From: Myrmaecium sp. VS I D KN 1
Lineage: Eukaryota; Ascomycota; Dothideomycetes; Valsariales; Valsariaceae
DNA length: 64,000 bases
Direction of reading: 5' to 3'
Assembly: GCA_019775845.1 (NCBI GenBank)
Contig: JADQAV010000017.1
Coordinates: 620,001-684,000, forward strand
Each line of letters begins with the position of its first letter. The stretch's first letter is position 1. Shown here in pieces: positions 29,561 to 41,628 of this stretch. Below the pieces are notes generated by a model. That model searched no databases. It was not told where the DNA came from and saw nothing but the letters and a program-made list of their open reading frames with translations. The position numbers and the translations under genes were made by a program.

Positions 29561-30685
29561 ATGGTACGTCGACACCCGCGAACACCCATTCCACGATCGA
29601 TGCCGCATCCCCTCGCAATGGATCCTGTCTGGACTACTCGCTCGACGCTGTCCTGCCGGTTAGGACGGACAGAATCCGGAGCGCGGTGAAGCGCAATATC
29701 GAACACTTCAACACCTTCGACACTGGCGACAGATGGCAGAGCAATGGCTAACAACATTCACAGGGTCGCGTGATCAGGAACCAGAGGAAGGGGTAGGATA
29801 CACTCGTTGCCATCGCATGCGGAACAATTTTGCTGATATCTCGAAAGTCGCGGCTCGATCTTCACGGCCCACACCCGCTTGAACAAGGCCCCCGCCCAAT
29901 TCCGCTCCCGCGACTATGCTGAGCGTCACGGTTACATCCGTGGTGTCGTGAAGGAGATCGTCCACGATGCCGGCCGTGGTGCTCCTCTTGCCAAGGTCGT
30001 TTTCCGCGACCCCTACAGGTACAAGCTCCACACCGAGACCTTCATCGCCAACGAGGGCATGTACACCGGCCAGTTCATCTACGCCGGCAAGAACGCCTCC
30101 TTGACCATCGGCAACATCCTTCCCCTCAGCTCCGTTCCCGAGGGTACCGTCGTCAGCAACGTCGAGGAGAAGATCGGTGACCGCGGTGCGCTCGGCCGTA
30201 CCTCCGGTAACTACGTTACCGTCATCGGCCACAACCCCGACGAGGGCGTCACCCGCATCAAGCTCCCCTCTGGCGCCAAGAAGGTCGTCAAGAGCAGCGT
30301 TCGTGGCATGGTTGGTATCGTCGCTGGTGGTGGCAGGACAGACAAGCCTCTCTTGAGTGCGTATTTCACCGGATCACATTTGCGGATTGCATACTGACAA
30401 CCGTACAGAGGCTTCCCGTGCCAAGCACAAGTTCGCTGTCAAGCGTAACTCTTGGCCCAAGACTCGTGGTGTTGCCATGAACCCCGTCGACCATGTACGT
30501 TTCGCCTTGCCTGATCATGATGAAGCGGATGCTGACAACTTCAACAGCCTCACGGTGGTGGTAACCATCAGCACATTGGTAAAGCCTCGACTATCTCCCG
30601 TTACGCCGCCCAGGGTCAAAAGGCCGGTCTTATTGCTGCCAGGAGGACGGGTCTGCTCCGTGGTACGCAAAAGACCAAGGAGTAA
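29561..30685 (+). CDS. RPL2: 60S ribosomal protein uL2 (yeast L2, mammalian L8)
   Basis: Universal large-subunit protein near the peptidyl transferase centre. Exons 29561-29563, 29764-29792, 29848-30356, 30409-30494 and 30548-30685; introns 200, 55, 52 and 53 nt; 254 aa, the same length as yeast uL2. The coding part of exon 1 is the ATG alone, followed at once by GTACGT. The protein reads [20 protein letters not shown] and carries the conserved [15 protein letters not shown] region, whose histidine is essential in the family; that motif is split by intron 4. It ends GTQKTKE. Codon use is strongly biased to C-ending codons, as expected for a highly expressed gene. Branch points TACTGACAA and GCTGACAAC are clear in introns 3 and 4. 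Confidence 0.98.
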
Positions 30686-31640
30686 GCGGGTTATGTTGCA
30701 TGGTTATGGGTGTTCTTTTTTCAAGCGGGTTCGGGTTTATACAGGCTCTAGTACCCAAAACATGTGCCTGAATCAGATAACGGTGCATTCACGAAGCAAT
30801 TCGGCGCGATACGGATGCGTGTGGCTGTGTAAAAGGTTTTCCCAAAAGTGTCTTGTCTCTGCCTGAGTCGTTTTCGTCTTGCGTTCACCGTGTGCGGTGC
30901 TCTTCCGTATGGGTGCACCATGTGTGACCTGGGTGTTGTTCCCCTTGCGTGAGCGATTGGCGATGTGAAATTCCCATCTACCCGGGTAATTTCGCTCCGC
31001 TACACAGCCTTCGATCGTCCACGTCTCATGCTGAGTAGATCGGAGGTGAAACAGCAAGCCCACAGTATCAGAACCGGACGTGCGTCAGACGCCCACGTAC
31101 GCAATTGGCAGATTGCTCTGTTGAGGCAACGCTAAAGGCCGACTGCGGGCGGCAGCGCGACTATCATTAGAAAGTGGTCCAGCCCGTTGAACTTTCTGGA
31201 GATCACGGAGGGGCGCTGGAGCTCGCACACGCCACCTTTACCACACGCGCAACATCGGACCGCCGATCGGACTATGTAGACGTGCATCTCAGGACGGAGA
31301 AGCTTCAGAAGGGCTGACGGAAGCCAGGCGGGCCTGCACCGTGGGAGATATATAATAAGCATCCCCCACGACTGCCCTCTTCCCCGACCTTGCCGCCGCT
31401 CGCTTTTCCCTCCCGCCATTCCTTCCCTTGCCTTACAGCCTGTCCGCCGGACGCTGCCATTGCCGAGCGCGTCTCCCACCCGCCCTCCCGCTTGGACGTC
31501 ACAAAGGCCACCTCATTCGCGCCCCGTTATTAACCCCAGGACCCTACTTTTCCCCTGATAACCTCCCCATTCGCGTCCCCGTTGTCCTTCTCGACCCTTG
31601 AACGCAGCATTCCCGCCAAAGCAGCCCTCATCCTTCCACC
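30686..31640. other. Intergenic between uL2 and the BAR-domain gene
   Basis: Contains the uL2 3' end and, from about 31,100, a GC-rich, pyrimidine-rich promoter-like stretch leading to the BAR-domain ATG. No gene is visible. Confidence 0.6.
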
Positions 31641-33103
31641 ATGAACGTCAACAAGAAGCTCGGTCGTCTCAAGCAGTGGGCGGGGGAGAGAATGGGCGGG
31701 GAGATCAAGACCACCACCTCCGATGACTTCAAGGCGTTGGAATCGGAGATGGCGTTGAGGCATGATGGTGCGGTTACCCGCTACGGAGAGTGAATCGACC
31801 GGTACTGACGCCCGCCTAGGCATGGAGAAACTCCAGCGTTCCATGACCGCGTACGTCAAATCCATCTCCAAGCGCGCGGAAGGCGAGGATCGCGAGAAGA
31901 CGCTCCCGGTCGGCTACCTCGGTTCCGTGATGGTCAGCCACGGCGAGGATTTCGAGCCGGACTCTGATTTCGGCAACTGTCTCTCATGTATGTGGGCTTT
32001 CGAGCCGTGCAAGGCGGGTTGGATATACGGTGAACGTTGGCTGACTTTGCCACAGCTTTTGGAAGAGCTCACGAACGCATTGCGAGGGTTCAAGAGCAGT
32101 ATGTCCACCAGGCATCATCGAGCTGGCTGGATGCTATCGAACGCAGCATGGTGCAGATGAAGGAATATCAGGTAGGCTCGACGACCCTGCCCTTGCTGGA
32201 CATCGGCTTATATCGTCCAGAGCTCCCGAAGGAAATTGGAGCAGCGACGTCTCGCCTATGATACCTCGCTCTCTAAGATGCAGAAGGCGAAGAAGGAGGA
32301 CTTCCGCGTGGAGGAAGAGCTACGGAATCAAAAGGCCAAATACGAAGAGTCCAGCGATGAAGTGTATCGGCGGATGCAGGACATCAGAGAGTCTGAGGCC
32401 GACAGCATTGCTGACCTAACGGACTTTCTCGAAGCGGAGTTGGCCTACCATGAGAAGTGCCGAGAGATTCTCCTGAATCTGAAGCGGGACTGGCCTGCTG
32501 CGTACGTGACACATCCTCTTCTCGAGCGAGCATCTACTGACTCTCCAAAGCGAGCAAAGACAGATTGCCAAATCACGGTCACGCTCGAACACCGCACACA
32601 GATACGATGAGCGCTATAACCCGCCTGTCGAGGAGGAGCCTGTGGCGGAATCTCGAGCAACCATTCCCAGACTCCCCTCACGGAACTTATCACCTCCACG
32701 CGACCGTGCAAGCCCCATCCGTCCCTCCCCTGGTCGTTCCAGCACCTTCGAAGGCCCCACACGCATTCAGCGAGACCGATCGCCTGCACCGTCCTTATCC
32801 CGGACGCCGACCGATTCGTCGAGCATCCTCGCTGGCCGTGCCAGCCTGCGGCCGGTGACGAGCCGGAACACGGACGTCTTCAACGACGAGTACGAGGACT
32901 CATACGGCGATGGACGCAGCTCTTACCGGGACCCTTCGCCTGCGCCCAGTCACCGGAGTGCCTCTCGGAACCCGAGCTTTTCGGCGGAGAGTGGTGGCAG
33001 GAAGGGACCGCCGCCTCCTCCGCCCTCGAGGGCGAAGAAGCCGCCCCCGCCCCCGCCGCCCATGAAGCGAAGCGCGTTGAGTGCTACGGATGTACATAGA
33101 TGA
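31641..33103 (+). CDS. Endophilin-like BAR-domain protein with a proline-rich tail
   Basis: BAR proteins dimerise into curved bundles that bind and bend membranes in endocytosis and trafficking. Exons 31641-31767, 31820-31987, 32056-32171, 32221-32501 and 32551-33103; introns 52, 68, 49 and 49 nt; 414 aa. Residues 1 to about 240 are the BAR domain, from MNVNKKLGRLKQWAGERMGG through HGEDFEPDSDFGNCLSSFGR to RRLAYDTSLSKMQKAKKEDF and the Glu-rich last helix ending CREILLNLKRDWPA. The rest is Ser/Arg/Pro-rich and disordered, ending in two runs of six to seven prolines flanked by Lys/Arg (GPPPPPPSRAKKPPPPPPP), good ligands for SH3, WW or profilin-type domains. Many relatives end in an SH3 domain; this one does not within the model, and the following DNA offers no SH3 coding sequence. 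Confidence 0.88.
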
Positions 33104-34466
33104 GTTGGTGGGTGTCGGTCTCGTTTGGCAATCCGCGCAGTTTTGTAGGTTCTGGGGGTAATTTGTATTTTTTTTTGGAGCAGGGTGCTGGGTTTGGGCA
33201 TGGAGGGCATGGAAGGGTTTCCGGGTGTATGTTAGGGCAGTTGTGGATCCAAAAACGGCAGAGTTGAGCTATCTTGTACTTGTACTTCTTGTTATGGATG
33301 TCGTTCGCTAATGGAGCTCTTGTGAGCTCTTTCTTGAACATAGGATATGACGGGGGGGGGGTGTATATGGGTCATAGAATGTCGTTATCACGCCTGCACA
33401 TATACTATATAGCTGGTCATGTATAGTATATCCCCTCATTGCTTCGGCAAGTATGTGCACCGTTTCATCGCTGAGCCGGCACCGCATTGTTTGGCGGGCC
33501 CCTGACAACCATCCTACCTAAGGTCTGTCCCCACCTCCGCGATCCGGGATTTCCTCCACGGAGTAGGTACCCAGTCCACGCGGCAGTTCTTGGCCGGGTA
33601 GGTCCGGAGAACCGAATACCTTAGGCGCAGGTAAATCACAACAGTGGAGGTAATCACAACCGAGGCCATGCCTAGGTCCCGCTAGAGACCGGCTCCAGGT
33701 GATATGGCACACAGAGCGCGATTGATGTGAATCTGCTTCCTCCCTTCAATAGTGAATGCAACCAAGAAGCCAACATATGAATCTCATGGCCAGAGGTAAG
33801 AACCTGGAAAGGGAGGATGATTAGTCAGTATCTAGTGGCTGAGGAGTCGGTACGAAATGGTCGTAGTCCGCCGCGCACGTGATCCCTTGGCGCGGTTTCT
33901 CCTTCTGTGGCCGAAACATCGACCGGCCGGCCAAAAGCATTCGCCCACAGCCCATTGCCTGTCCACTGCCCACTGCCCACTGCCCACTGCCCAACCCTCC
34001 ACCCACCGCCAGTCGCCCGCCAACACCAAGCACCCTCATCAAAACTCGCCTACATCTTATCTCCGCGTCTGGCACGCCTTTTGCGACGCGTGCCTACGCC
34101 GAACATCCTCCCCCAGGCCCTCCGTCGGTCGCCCCCGACTATTCTTCCTCTCCTCCTCGCGCCCGACGGGAACGCCCTTCACCACCCGGCCGCGCCATCG
34201 AAAGGGAGATCACCCCCGGCTCTGCGCATCGGCCTCCATCAACCACACGTCCTCCCTGGCGCAACGACCACCGACGAGTATGAACTGAAGCTCTACTCCA
34301 CGCGCCATTCCCCATACTCGCCCTCGCCTTCGTGTCCTTCACACCGGATACGCGCCTTTGCCTATCTGTCCACTCGTCTTGGCATCATTTGCGCTTCAGG
34401 GTGAGGGGGCATCGACATTTATAAGGACACAACGCGGTTGCAAGGCCGTCCGGACGCGCATTCGAG
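33104..34466. other. Intergenic: BAR gene 3' end and SNF2/STH1 promoter
   Basis: No gene is seen. The left part is AT-richer 3' flank with a G10 run near 33352. The right part, from about 33,880, is C-rich promoter and leader sequence of the SNF2/STH1 gene and includes a small tandem repeat at 33963-33990. Confidence 0.6.
33963..33990 (+). repeat. Four perfect 7-bp repeats (CCACTGC)
   Basis: CCACTGC is repeated four times head to tail within the presumed promoter or leader of the SNF2/STH1 gene, about 480 bp before its ATG. Confidence 0.9.
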
Positions 34467-37400
34467 ATGGCCACGATGCAGCAAGCTGGCGCATATATCC
34501 CCCAACCGGGCGCGCTCCAGCTTCCCGCCAACCTGACCAAGGAGCAGGTCCAGGAACTCTACGATGTTTGTGACGCGCCGTGTTTGTATGTCTAAGGAAA
34601 CGAGACGCTAACGATGGCCTAGAAATACAACAAGATGAAAGATAGCCCCGGCCGTGAACACGACCCGGAATTCATCAAGATCCGCAACACGCTCATGGCT
34701 GTCCAGCAGCAACAGTCGGTCGTGGACAGGAAACATCTCAACGCACAGCAGCGCCAGCAACGCCCGAATGGGATCGCAAGCAATGGCACCAAGCCTTCGG
34801 CGACGGCTGATGGCCACATCACTCCCGTCGCCCAGGCTGCTGGCCAATTGCCCGCTGGCGAGAAGCCTGCCACGCCGACATCTGCTGTGCCTGGCAACAT
34901 GTTCATTAGCCCCGAGCAGCTGTTACTGTTGAGGCATCAGATTGCTGCGTTCAAGCGTCTCCAAAAGGGTCTTCCCATCCCTGTCCAGACGCAGCAGCAG
35001 CTGTTCGCCTCCGCTCGCGCCATGAAGGCGCCCACTCCTGCTGAAGCTGTCTCCGCTGCTGCGCAGGTCCTGGACGAGAAGGAGAAGGGTGCTAAAGCTG
35101 CCGGCGAGGGCGATGCGGATCGCGAACAGGTCGGGTCGTCAACTACTCCGGGCCCTGATTACAAGACGTTCACCGACCCGAAGACCTACCTGGAGGAAAC
35201 GTTGACATACATGGAGCATACTCGTCGCGAGAAGCGCATTCGCATCCCTGGCGAGATGCCTCTTGGCGTCAATACGGATCGGCTGCGGGAAGAACGCGAG
35301 AACATGCTCTACAACCGCCTCCTTGCTCGGAAGGCCGAGTTGGAGAAGCTTCCGGCGAACATTGGCGCGTGGGACACGTCCAAGACGGACGCACCCGTTG
35401 ACGATGGGTCTCTGAAGCTCAAGGCTTTGATTGAGTACAAGATGCTTTGCCTTCTTCCCAAGCAGCGGGCTTTGCGATACAACATCAGTCGGGAAATGGT
35501 TCACGCGGATAACCTTCAAATGGCGGCCAACCGGGCCATGTACCGTCGCCACAAGAAGCAGTCCCTCCGGGAGGCGCGCATCACCGAGAAGCTGGAGAAG
35601 CAGCAGCGGGATGCCCGCGAAACCAAAGAGAAGAAGAAGCACGTGGATCTTCTCAAGGCCATCATCCACCACGGCGAGGAAATCCAGAAAGCCGGGCGCG
35701 AGCAGCGACAACGGAACCAGAAACTCGGCCGGACCATGCTGCAGGCGCACCAGAACATCGAAAAGGAAGAGCAGAAGCGCATCGAGCGGACGGCCAAGCA
35801 GCGTCTGCAGGCGTTGAAGGCCAACGACGAGGAGACTTACCTCAAGCTGCTCGGACAAGCCAAGGACACGCGTATCTCGCACTTGCTCAAGCAGACCGAT
35901 GGCTTCTTGAAGCAGCTTGCCGCTTCCGTCAAGGAGCAGCAGCGCAGTGCGGTGGATCGCTGGGGCGAAGGCGAGCGGCCCGAAGAGTCCGAAAGCGAGG
36001 AGTACGATTCCGACGACGAGGAGAGCGCGCGCACCGGCAAGAAGGTGGATTACTATGAAGTTGCACATCGCATCAAGGAAGAAGTCACCGAGCAGTCTTC
36101 GAACCTGGTGGGTGGTACGCTCAAGGAGTACCAGCTGAAGGGTCTGCAGTGGATGATCTCGCTCTACAACAACAACCTCAACGGTATCCTTGCCGATGAG
36201 ATGGGTCTCGGCAAGACCATCCAGACCATCAGTTTGATCACCTACCTCATCGAGAAGAAGCAGCAGCCCGGCCCTTTCTTGGTCATCGTCCCGCTCAGTA
36301 CGCTGACCAACTGGAACAACGAATTTGACAAGTGGGCGCCAAGCGTCAAGAAGATCGTCTACAAGGGGCCTCCCAACCAACGGAAGCAGCAACAGCAACA
36401 GATCCGCTGGGGACAGTTCCAGGTTCTTCTCACCACGTATGAGTTCATCATCAAGGACCGACCCATTCTCAGCAAGATCAAGTGGCTGCACATGATTGTC
36501 GACGAAGGTCATCGTATGAAGAACGCGCAGTCCAAGCTCAGCAGCACCATCACGCAGTACTATCACACGCGGTACCGTCTCATCTTGACGGGTACTCCAC
36601 TGCAGAACAACCTTCCCGAGTTGTGGGCCCTGCTGAACTTCGTCCTTCCTACCATCTTCAAGTCCGTCAAGTCTTTCGACGAGTGGTTCAACACGCCATT
36701 CGCCAACACGGGTGGACAAGATAAGATGGAGTTGACCGAAGAAGAGCAGTTGCTCGTCATTCGTCGTCTCCACAAGGTCCTCCGGCCTTTCCTGCTCCGT
36801 CGTCTCAAGAAGGATGTCGAGAAGGATCTTCCGGACAAGACGGAGCGCGTCATCAAGTGCAACTTCTCCGCCTTGCAGGCCAAGCTGTACAAGCAGCTCG
36901 TCAACCATAACAAGCTCGTGGTCAGTGACGGCAAGGGAGGCAAGACGGGCATGCGTGGTCTGAGCAACATGCTGATGCAGCTGAGAAAGCTGTGCAACCA
37001 TCCTTTCGTGTTTGAAGAGGTGGAGGATCAGATCAACCCTGGTCGCGGCACGAACGATTTGATCTGGCGTACCGCTGGTAAATTCGAGTTGCTCGACCGC
37101 ATCCTGCCGAAGTTTAAGGCGACCGGCCATCGCGTGCTCATGTTCTTCCAGATGACGCAGATCATGAACATCATGGAGGACTTTTTGCGATTGAGGGGCA
37201 TGAAGTATCTTCGTTTGGACGGTTCCACCAAGGCGGATGAACGTTCCGACTTGCTCAAGCTGTTCAACGCACCGAACTCGGAGTATTTCTGCTTCTTGCT
37301 CTCGACTCGTGCTGGTGGTCTGGGTCTGAATCTGCAGACGGCCGACACGGTTATCATTTACGACTCCGATTGGAATCCCCATCAAGATTTGCAAGCCCAG

Positions 37401-38797
37401 GATCGTGCCCATCGTATCGGTCAGAAGAACGAGGTGCGCATCTTGCGACTGATCAGTTCCAACTCCGTGGAAGAGAAGATCCTCGAGCGTGCCAATTTCA
37501 AGCTGGACATGGATGGCAAGGTCATCCAGGCCGGTAAATTCGACAACAAGTCCACCAACGAAGAGCGAGACGCCATGCTTCGGATCATGTTGGAGTCGGC
37601 CGAAGCGGCCGAGAACCTGGAGCAGGACGAGATGGACGATGACGATCTGAACATGATGATGATGCGGTCGGAGGATGAATTGAAGGTCTTCCAGGATATC
37701 GACCGTGAGCGCGATGAGCACTCCGAGTACGGCCCGAACCGCAAGTACCCGCGTCTGCTGTGTGAGGCCGAGCTTCCGGACATCTACGTCAACGATGACA
37801 ACCCGGTGGTGGAGGAAATCGAGGAGAACTACGGCCGTGGCGCCCGTGAGCGCACGCGCGTCAAGTACGACGACGGCCTCACCGAGGAGCAATGGCTGGA
37901 GGCGGTGGACAACGACGAGGACACGATCGAGGACGCCATCGCTCGTCGCGAGGCCGCTCTCGCCCGGCGTGCCGCGAATAAGGAGAAGCGTGGTCGTCGT
38001 GAGATCGTCGAGTCCGCTCGCGAATCCGGGTCCGAGTCCCCGATGCCCAAGAAACGCGGTCGCAAGCCGAAGGCGGAGAAGCGGAAGGCGGATGAGGCGT
38101 CGCTGGACGGCGACGTGATCCCCGTCCCGCGCAAGCGTGGCCGGCAAGCCAAGGTCCCGGACCCGCTGGCGCCGGAGGAGCGGCAGCTGCTGCAGAAGAT
38201 CCTGAACGCGGTGTACGAGTCGCTGAACGACCTGGAGGAGGAGTCGACGAACCCGGACATCCCGAACCGGGGCATCATCGACCTATTCATCGAGCTGCCG
38301 GACAAGTACGACTACCCGGACTACTACCAGTTCATCAAGAACCCGATCTGCATGAACCAGATCAAAAAGAAGATCAACAAGAAGGAGTACCAGAACCTGA
38401 AGCAGTTCCGTCAGGATATCGGCTTGCTGTGTGGGAACTGTAAGATTTACAATGAGGATACGAGTGTGCTGTATCGGGATGCGGTGGTGATTGAGGTATG
38501 GTTTCTTCCTTTTCTCCCCTCTTCCCTCTTTTCGTCTGGGATGGAGGACTAACGCGTGTTTTTGCGCTTGCATAGGAAACGGCACTCAAACGCCTCACCG
38601 AGGAGACGAAGGATTACCCGCACCTCCAGGATTTCGATGATGTCCCGCTGCCCCCGGCGTTGTCGTTGTCGGAGCAGCAGTTACCACTACAACAACAACA
38701 ACAACCACCACCCCCGTCGACGAACGGTGTGGATGGCGCGGCCTCGTCGACGGCGCCGGCGAGTAGTGCGAATGGGACGCCGATGCCGTCGCGGTGA
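34467..38797 (+). CDS. SNF2/STH1: SWI/SNF-RSC catalytic ATPase (SNF2/STH1 type)
   Basis: Motor subunit of a SWI/SNF or RSC chromatin-remodelling complex. Exons 34467-34565, 34623-38495 and 38576-38797; introns 57 and 80 nt, both phase 0; 1397 aa. Domains in order: QLQ (about 127-153, SPEQLLLLRHQIAAFKRL), HSA helix (about 324-400), ATPase lobe 1 with ADEMGLGKTIQT (near 558) and VDEGHRMKN (near 659), lobe 2 with STRAGGLGLNLQTADTV and RAHRIGQKNEVRI, SnAC (about 1010-1085), two AT-hook-like patches (KKRGRKPK near 1174, RKRGRQAK near 1202), and a bromodomain (about 1220-1330) with the Tyr of PDYYQFIKNP and the acetyl-lysine-reading Asn of KIYNEDT. A short polyQ follows. Length and domain set fit Sth1/Snf21 or a compact Snf2; I cannot separate them from one sequence. 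Confidence 0.95.
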
Positions 38798-39522
38798 TGA
38801 TTGATGGATGGGTGAGGGGGGAGGGGGTGGTTGGCGTTGATGACGATTGTGATGATGAGGGATGGGCGGAATGGTGGGATGGGTTGTGAAAGGGGTTTCT
38901 TCTTCTTTTTCTTTCTCTTTCTAAGTTTAGGCCGAGTGGAGTGGTGTGGAATGGATGTTTTCTTTTGCGATTGCTCTTGCTGTTGAGTATATAAAACAAT
39001 TCTTTTTTTTTTTTCTTTCTTTTCCTTTTTTTTCTTAACCGTCTCGGATGGCATGCGTAGATGCAGCACTTTGAAGTCAGAAGATGGAAGATGGATAGTT
39101 AGGTGGAGATGTGTGTGAGGCGGTGGTCAGATGAGTGGAGGGAAGGGGAGAGGGCGCCTGGGGAGCGGTAAGGACTGTGGAAAGGTGTTTTGTGTTTGAT
39201 GTGTGCATTTGTATATTGGTTCGTGAGGAGTTAGATGAATAACAGTATGGCATGGCATGGCATGGTATCGTGTATACTTTCTTTTTCCCGGCTTTTCTTA
39301 CTTCTCTATGTATGTTTGTTATTATCCTCCCTACAGCGGGCAGGGGAAGTCTGTGGACATGGTGTGGACAGTCCATAGCTCAGTCATTTCCCTAACATAA
39401 AGGCGTCGCAGTACCTCATCGTCAAAACGTGTCTCATTTTTCAGGTCATCGTCAAACATACCCCATCACATCATAACACATCACATGCCCCCTCCCTCCC
39501 CCAACCCCCCACCCCATCCCCA
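38798..39522. other. Convergent 3' region between SNF2/STH1 and MMM1
   Basis: Purine- and pyrimidine-rich tracts and T runs (for example 39002-39036) typical of fungal 3' UTRs. A short TGGCA tandem stretch lies near 39247-39264. No gene is visible. Confidence 0.6.
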
Positions 39523-41429
39523 TCACCCAACAAACAACCCCCCCGGCATCCCCCTCACAATCCTCACACTACTATCCTCCCTCACCAAGCCCTCCCTCCT
39601 CCTCCTAACGCCCACGCCCTGCCCCTCTGCCCCCTCCCCACCAGCCTCCCGCTCCCGCTCCCGCTCCCGCTCCCCCACCCCCTCCATCAACCCGGAACTA
39701 AACCCCGTCGCCTGCCTCCTCAAACCGCGGCGGACCCCTTCCTCCCTCCGGCGCGCCGCGCGTTCGGCTTCCCGCAGCTTGCGCCCTTCCTCCGCCATTC
39801 GCGCTTCGAGGGGGGAGGCGAAGGTTTCGGCCCGTGCTGGGGGCGGTGGGGAGGGGGACGAGGGGCGCTGATGTCGTGACCGGCTGCGGCCTGCGCGCTG
39901 GCGCTCGTTTGAGGAGGATGAGGTGGAGGGGGAGCGCGCGCTGCCGTCTTCGCTGCGGTCGGAGGGGATACTGACGCCGGCGGCGTCGGTATCCGCCGCC
40001 TCAGCAGCCTCCTCCTCTTCCCCCTCCCCGGCGGCTGCAGCGGCGCTACCATCGCCAGGCGACGACTGCTGCTGCTGCTGCTGCTGCTCCGCCGCCGCCC
40101 CCCCCTCGTCGTCGCGACCGCGGGTGTTGCGCATGCGCGGCCAGAGCGAGGGGAGGACGATCTGCTGGAAGCGCGGCTCCACGACCCGCTCGTCGAACCA
40201 GGCGTGGATGCGGGCTTCGACCAGCTGGGCGATTTTGGGCACGTCCTGCAGGCGGGACCGGCTCCCGAGGAGGGAGCGCACGGAGAGGTCGAGGCGGTAG
40301 TCGTCCAGCAGGTGGAAGGCGAGGGTTGTGGGGGGACGGTGGGGGGGGGAGTCTGGGGTGGTGGAGGAGGGGGGGTGGGGGGAGTGGGTGTGGTGGGTTG
40401 GGTGGGTTGCGGAGGTGGGGGGGGAGGGCGGGTGGGAGGGGATGAAGGATACTGAGAGCTGTGGGTTTGGCGTTAGTGGTTTGTGAATGGAATGATGGGA
40501 GTCCTGCTGTGCCTACCGTTCCGCTGAATCGCACGATGCTCACCGCCAACGCGACTGGTAGCACGGCTGATCTGGGTTTCGGCCAGTTGAGCTCCAACGT
40601 CGTCTCTACGCCCAGGGTGATCACGTCGCTCAGATCGACGTCCATCCGGGCCTGCAGCCGACCTCCCACGTCGTCCACGCCACCCAAGGTCCCGCTCCCC
40701 AACCCCATCCCTTCCTCCACCGGGATGATGCGACAGTTGCTGAAGATGGGGAACTCCTCCCCGAGGTTGATCTCGGTGACGCGCATAGGGCCAACCCAGT
40801 CCGGCTTGGCCGGGCCATTGAGGACGTCGGTGAGCGACTTGAGGATGGCGTTGTCGTGGCGGGCGTCGGCGCGCAACTGGGCGATCGTCTGAGCGAACAG
40901 CACGTTGAACCAGTCCAGGCTCTCGGGCTGGTGGCCCTGCACGTTGTAGTACGTCTTCTCGAGGATGCTGGCGGTCGTCAGCGGCGGCGCGGGCGGGTTC
41001 CGCAGCACGTTGGTCGTGGTGGCGGTGGTGGTGATGCTCCGTCGTCGTCGGAGGGATTGACTGCTGCTGCCGCCGCCACTGGACCGCTGGTGGGCGAGGG
41101 TGCGCTGTCGTCGGAGGGTGGAGAGGTGCAGGGCGCGCTCGTCGGCTGGTGGAGGCTCGCCGAAGATGAAGAACTTGATGAAGCAGAAGATCAGGAGGGA
41201 GATGGAGACTTGGCCGAGGAGGAAGCCTTGGGTGAAGGAGAGGCTGGGATGGTGGTTAGTGAATTGTTCGCCAGCAGCACGACTCGGTGGAGATGCGGAG
41301 GAGCGGAGGAGACGGTGAGGGTTGGATAATACGTACGATGAGCCCTGGGCAGGCGGCGGATCTGATAGATGTTAGCACGGGAGATGAAGAGAAGAATGAG
41401 GAAGTAGACCTACCAGAAGCGCCAGCCAT
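39523..41429 (-). CDS. MMM1: Maintenance of mitochondrial morphology protein 1 (ERMES, SMP domain)
   Basis: ER-anchored subunit of the ER-mitochondria encounter structure; its SMP domain binds and moves phospholipids. Exons 41429-41414 (16 nt), 41361-41337 (25 nt), 41243-40517 and 40458-39523; introns 52, 93 and 58 nt; 567 aa. The short lumenal N-terminus is followed by one membrane helix (about 20-41, [20 protein letters not shown]). After a basic Ser/Thr linker the SMP domain starts near residue 95: [68 protein letters not shown], and after a Pro/His/Ser-rich insert [20 protein letters not shown] and [20 protein letters not shown]. The last 170 residues are low-complexity (polyQ, polyE, ERERER). 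It is well over the 426 residues of yeast Mmm1 because of the insert and tail. Confidence 0.95.
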
Positions 41430-41628
41430 TGCGAGGGATATCGTCGTCCTTGGTGGTGTTGAGGCTGTGAATTGAAAGCTGAACAGCTGCACGGTGACAT
41501 CGCAGCGCCAAGCCGGTGATGCGCCCGCCAAACTCCGGGGGAAGCTCAACACCATGCCAAGCCAACACCATCCCATATCCCATCCCATCCCATGTCATCT
41601 ACCTCGCTCGTCCCCCCCCGGGATCGAC
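41430..41628. promoter_or_regulatory. 199-bp shared promoter of MMM1 and the SDR gene
   Basis: All DNA between the two divergent start codons. It contains repeats of CATCCCATCC-type sequence near 41568-41592. An earlier in-frame ATG for the SDR at 41494 would shorten it further. Confidence 0.5.

Noticed and set aside
29564-29763. snoRNA inside the long first intron of uL2
   Set aside because: I found no box C/D pair or H/ACA boxes with the right spacing.
30290-30690. Different 3' reading of uL2 through its introns
   Set aside because: Only the spliced model gives the conserved [15 protein letters not shown] region and the exact 254-residue length.
35139-38147. 1002-codon open frame antisense to SNF2/STH1
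   Set aside because: It mirrors the biased codon use of the sense gene, in which few codons create stops in this phase. The translation is Leu/Val/Arg/His-rich without any domain.
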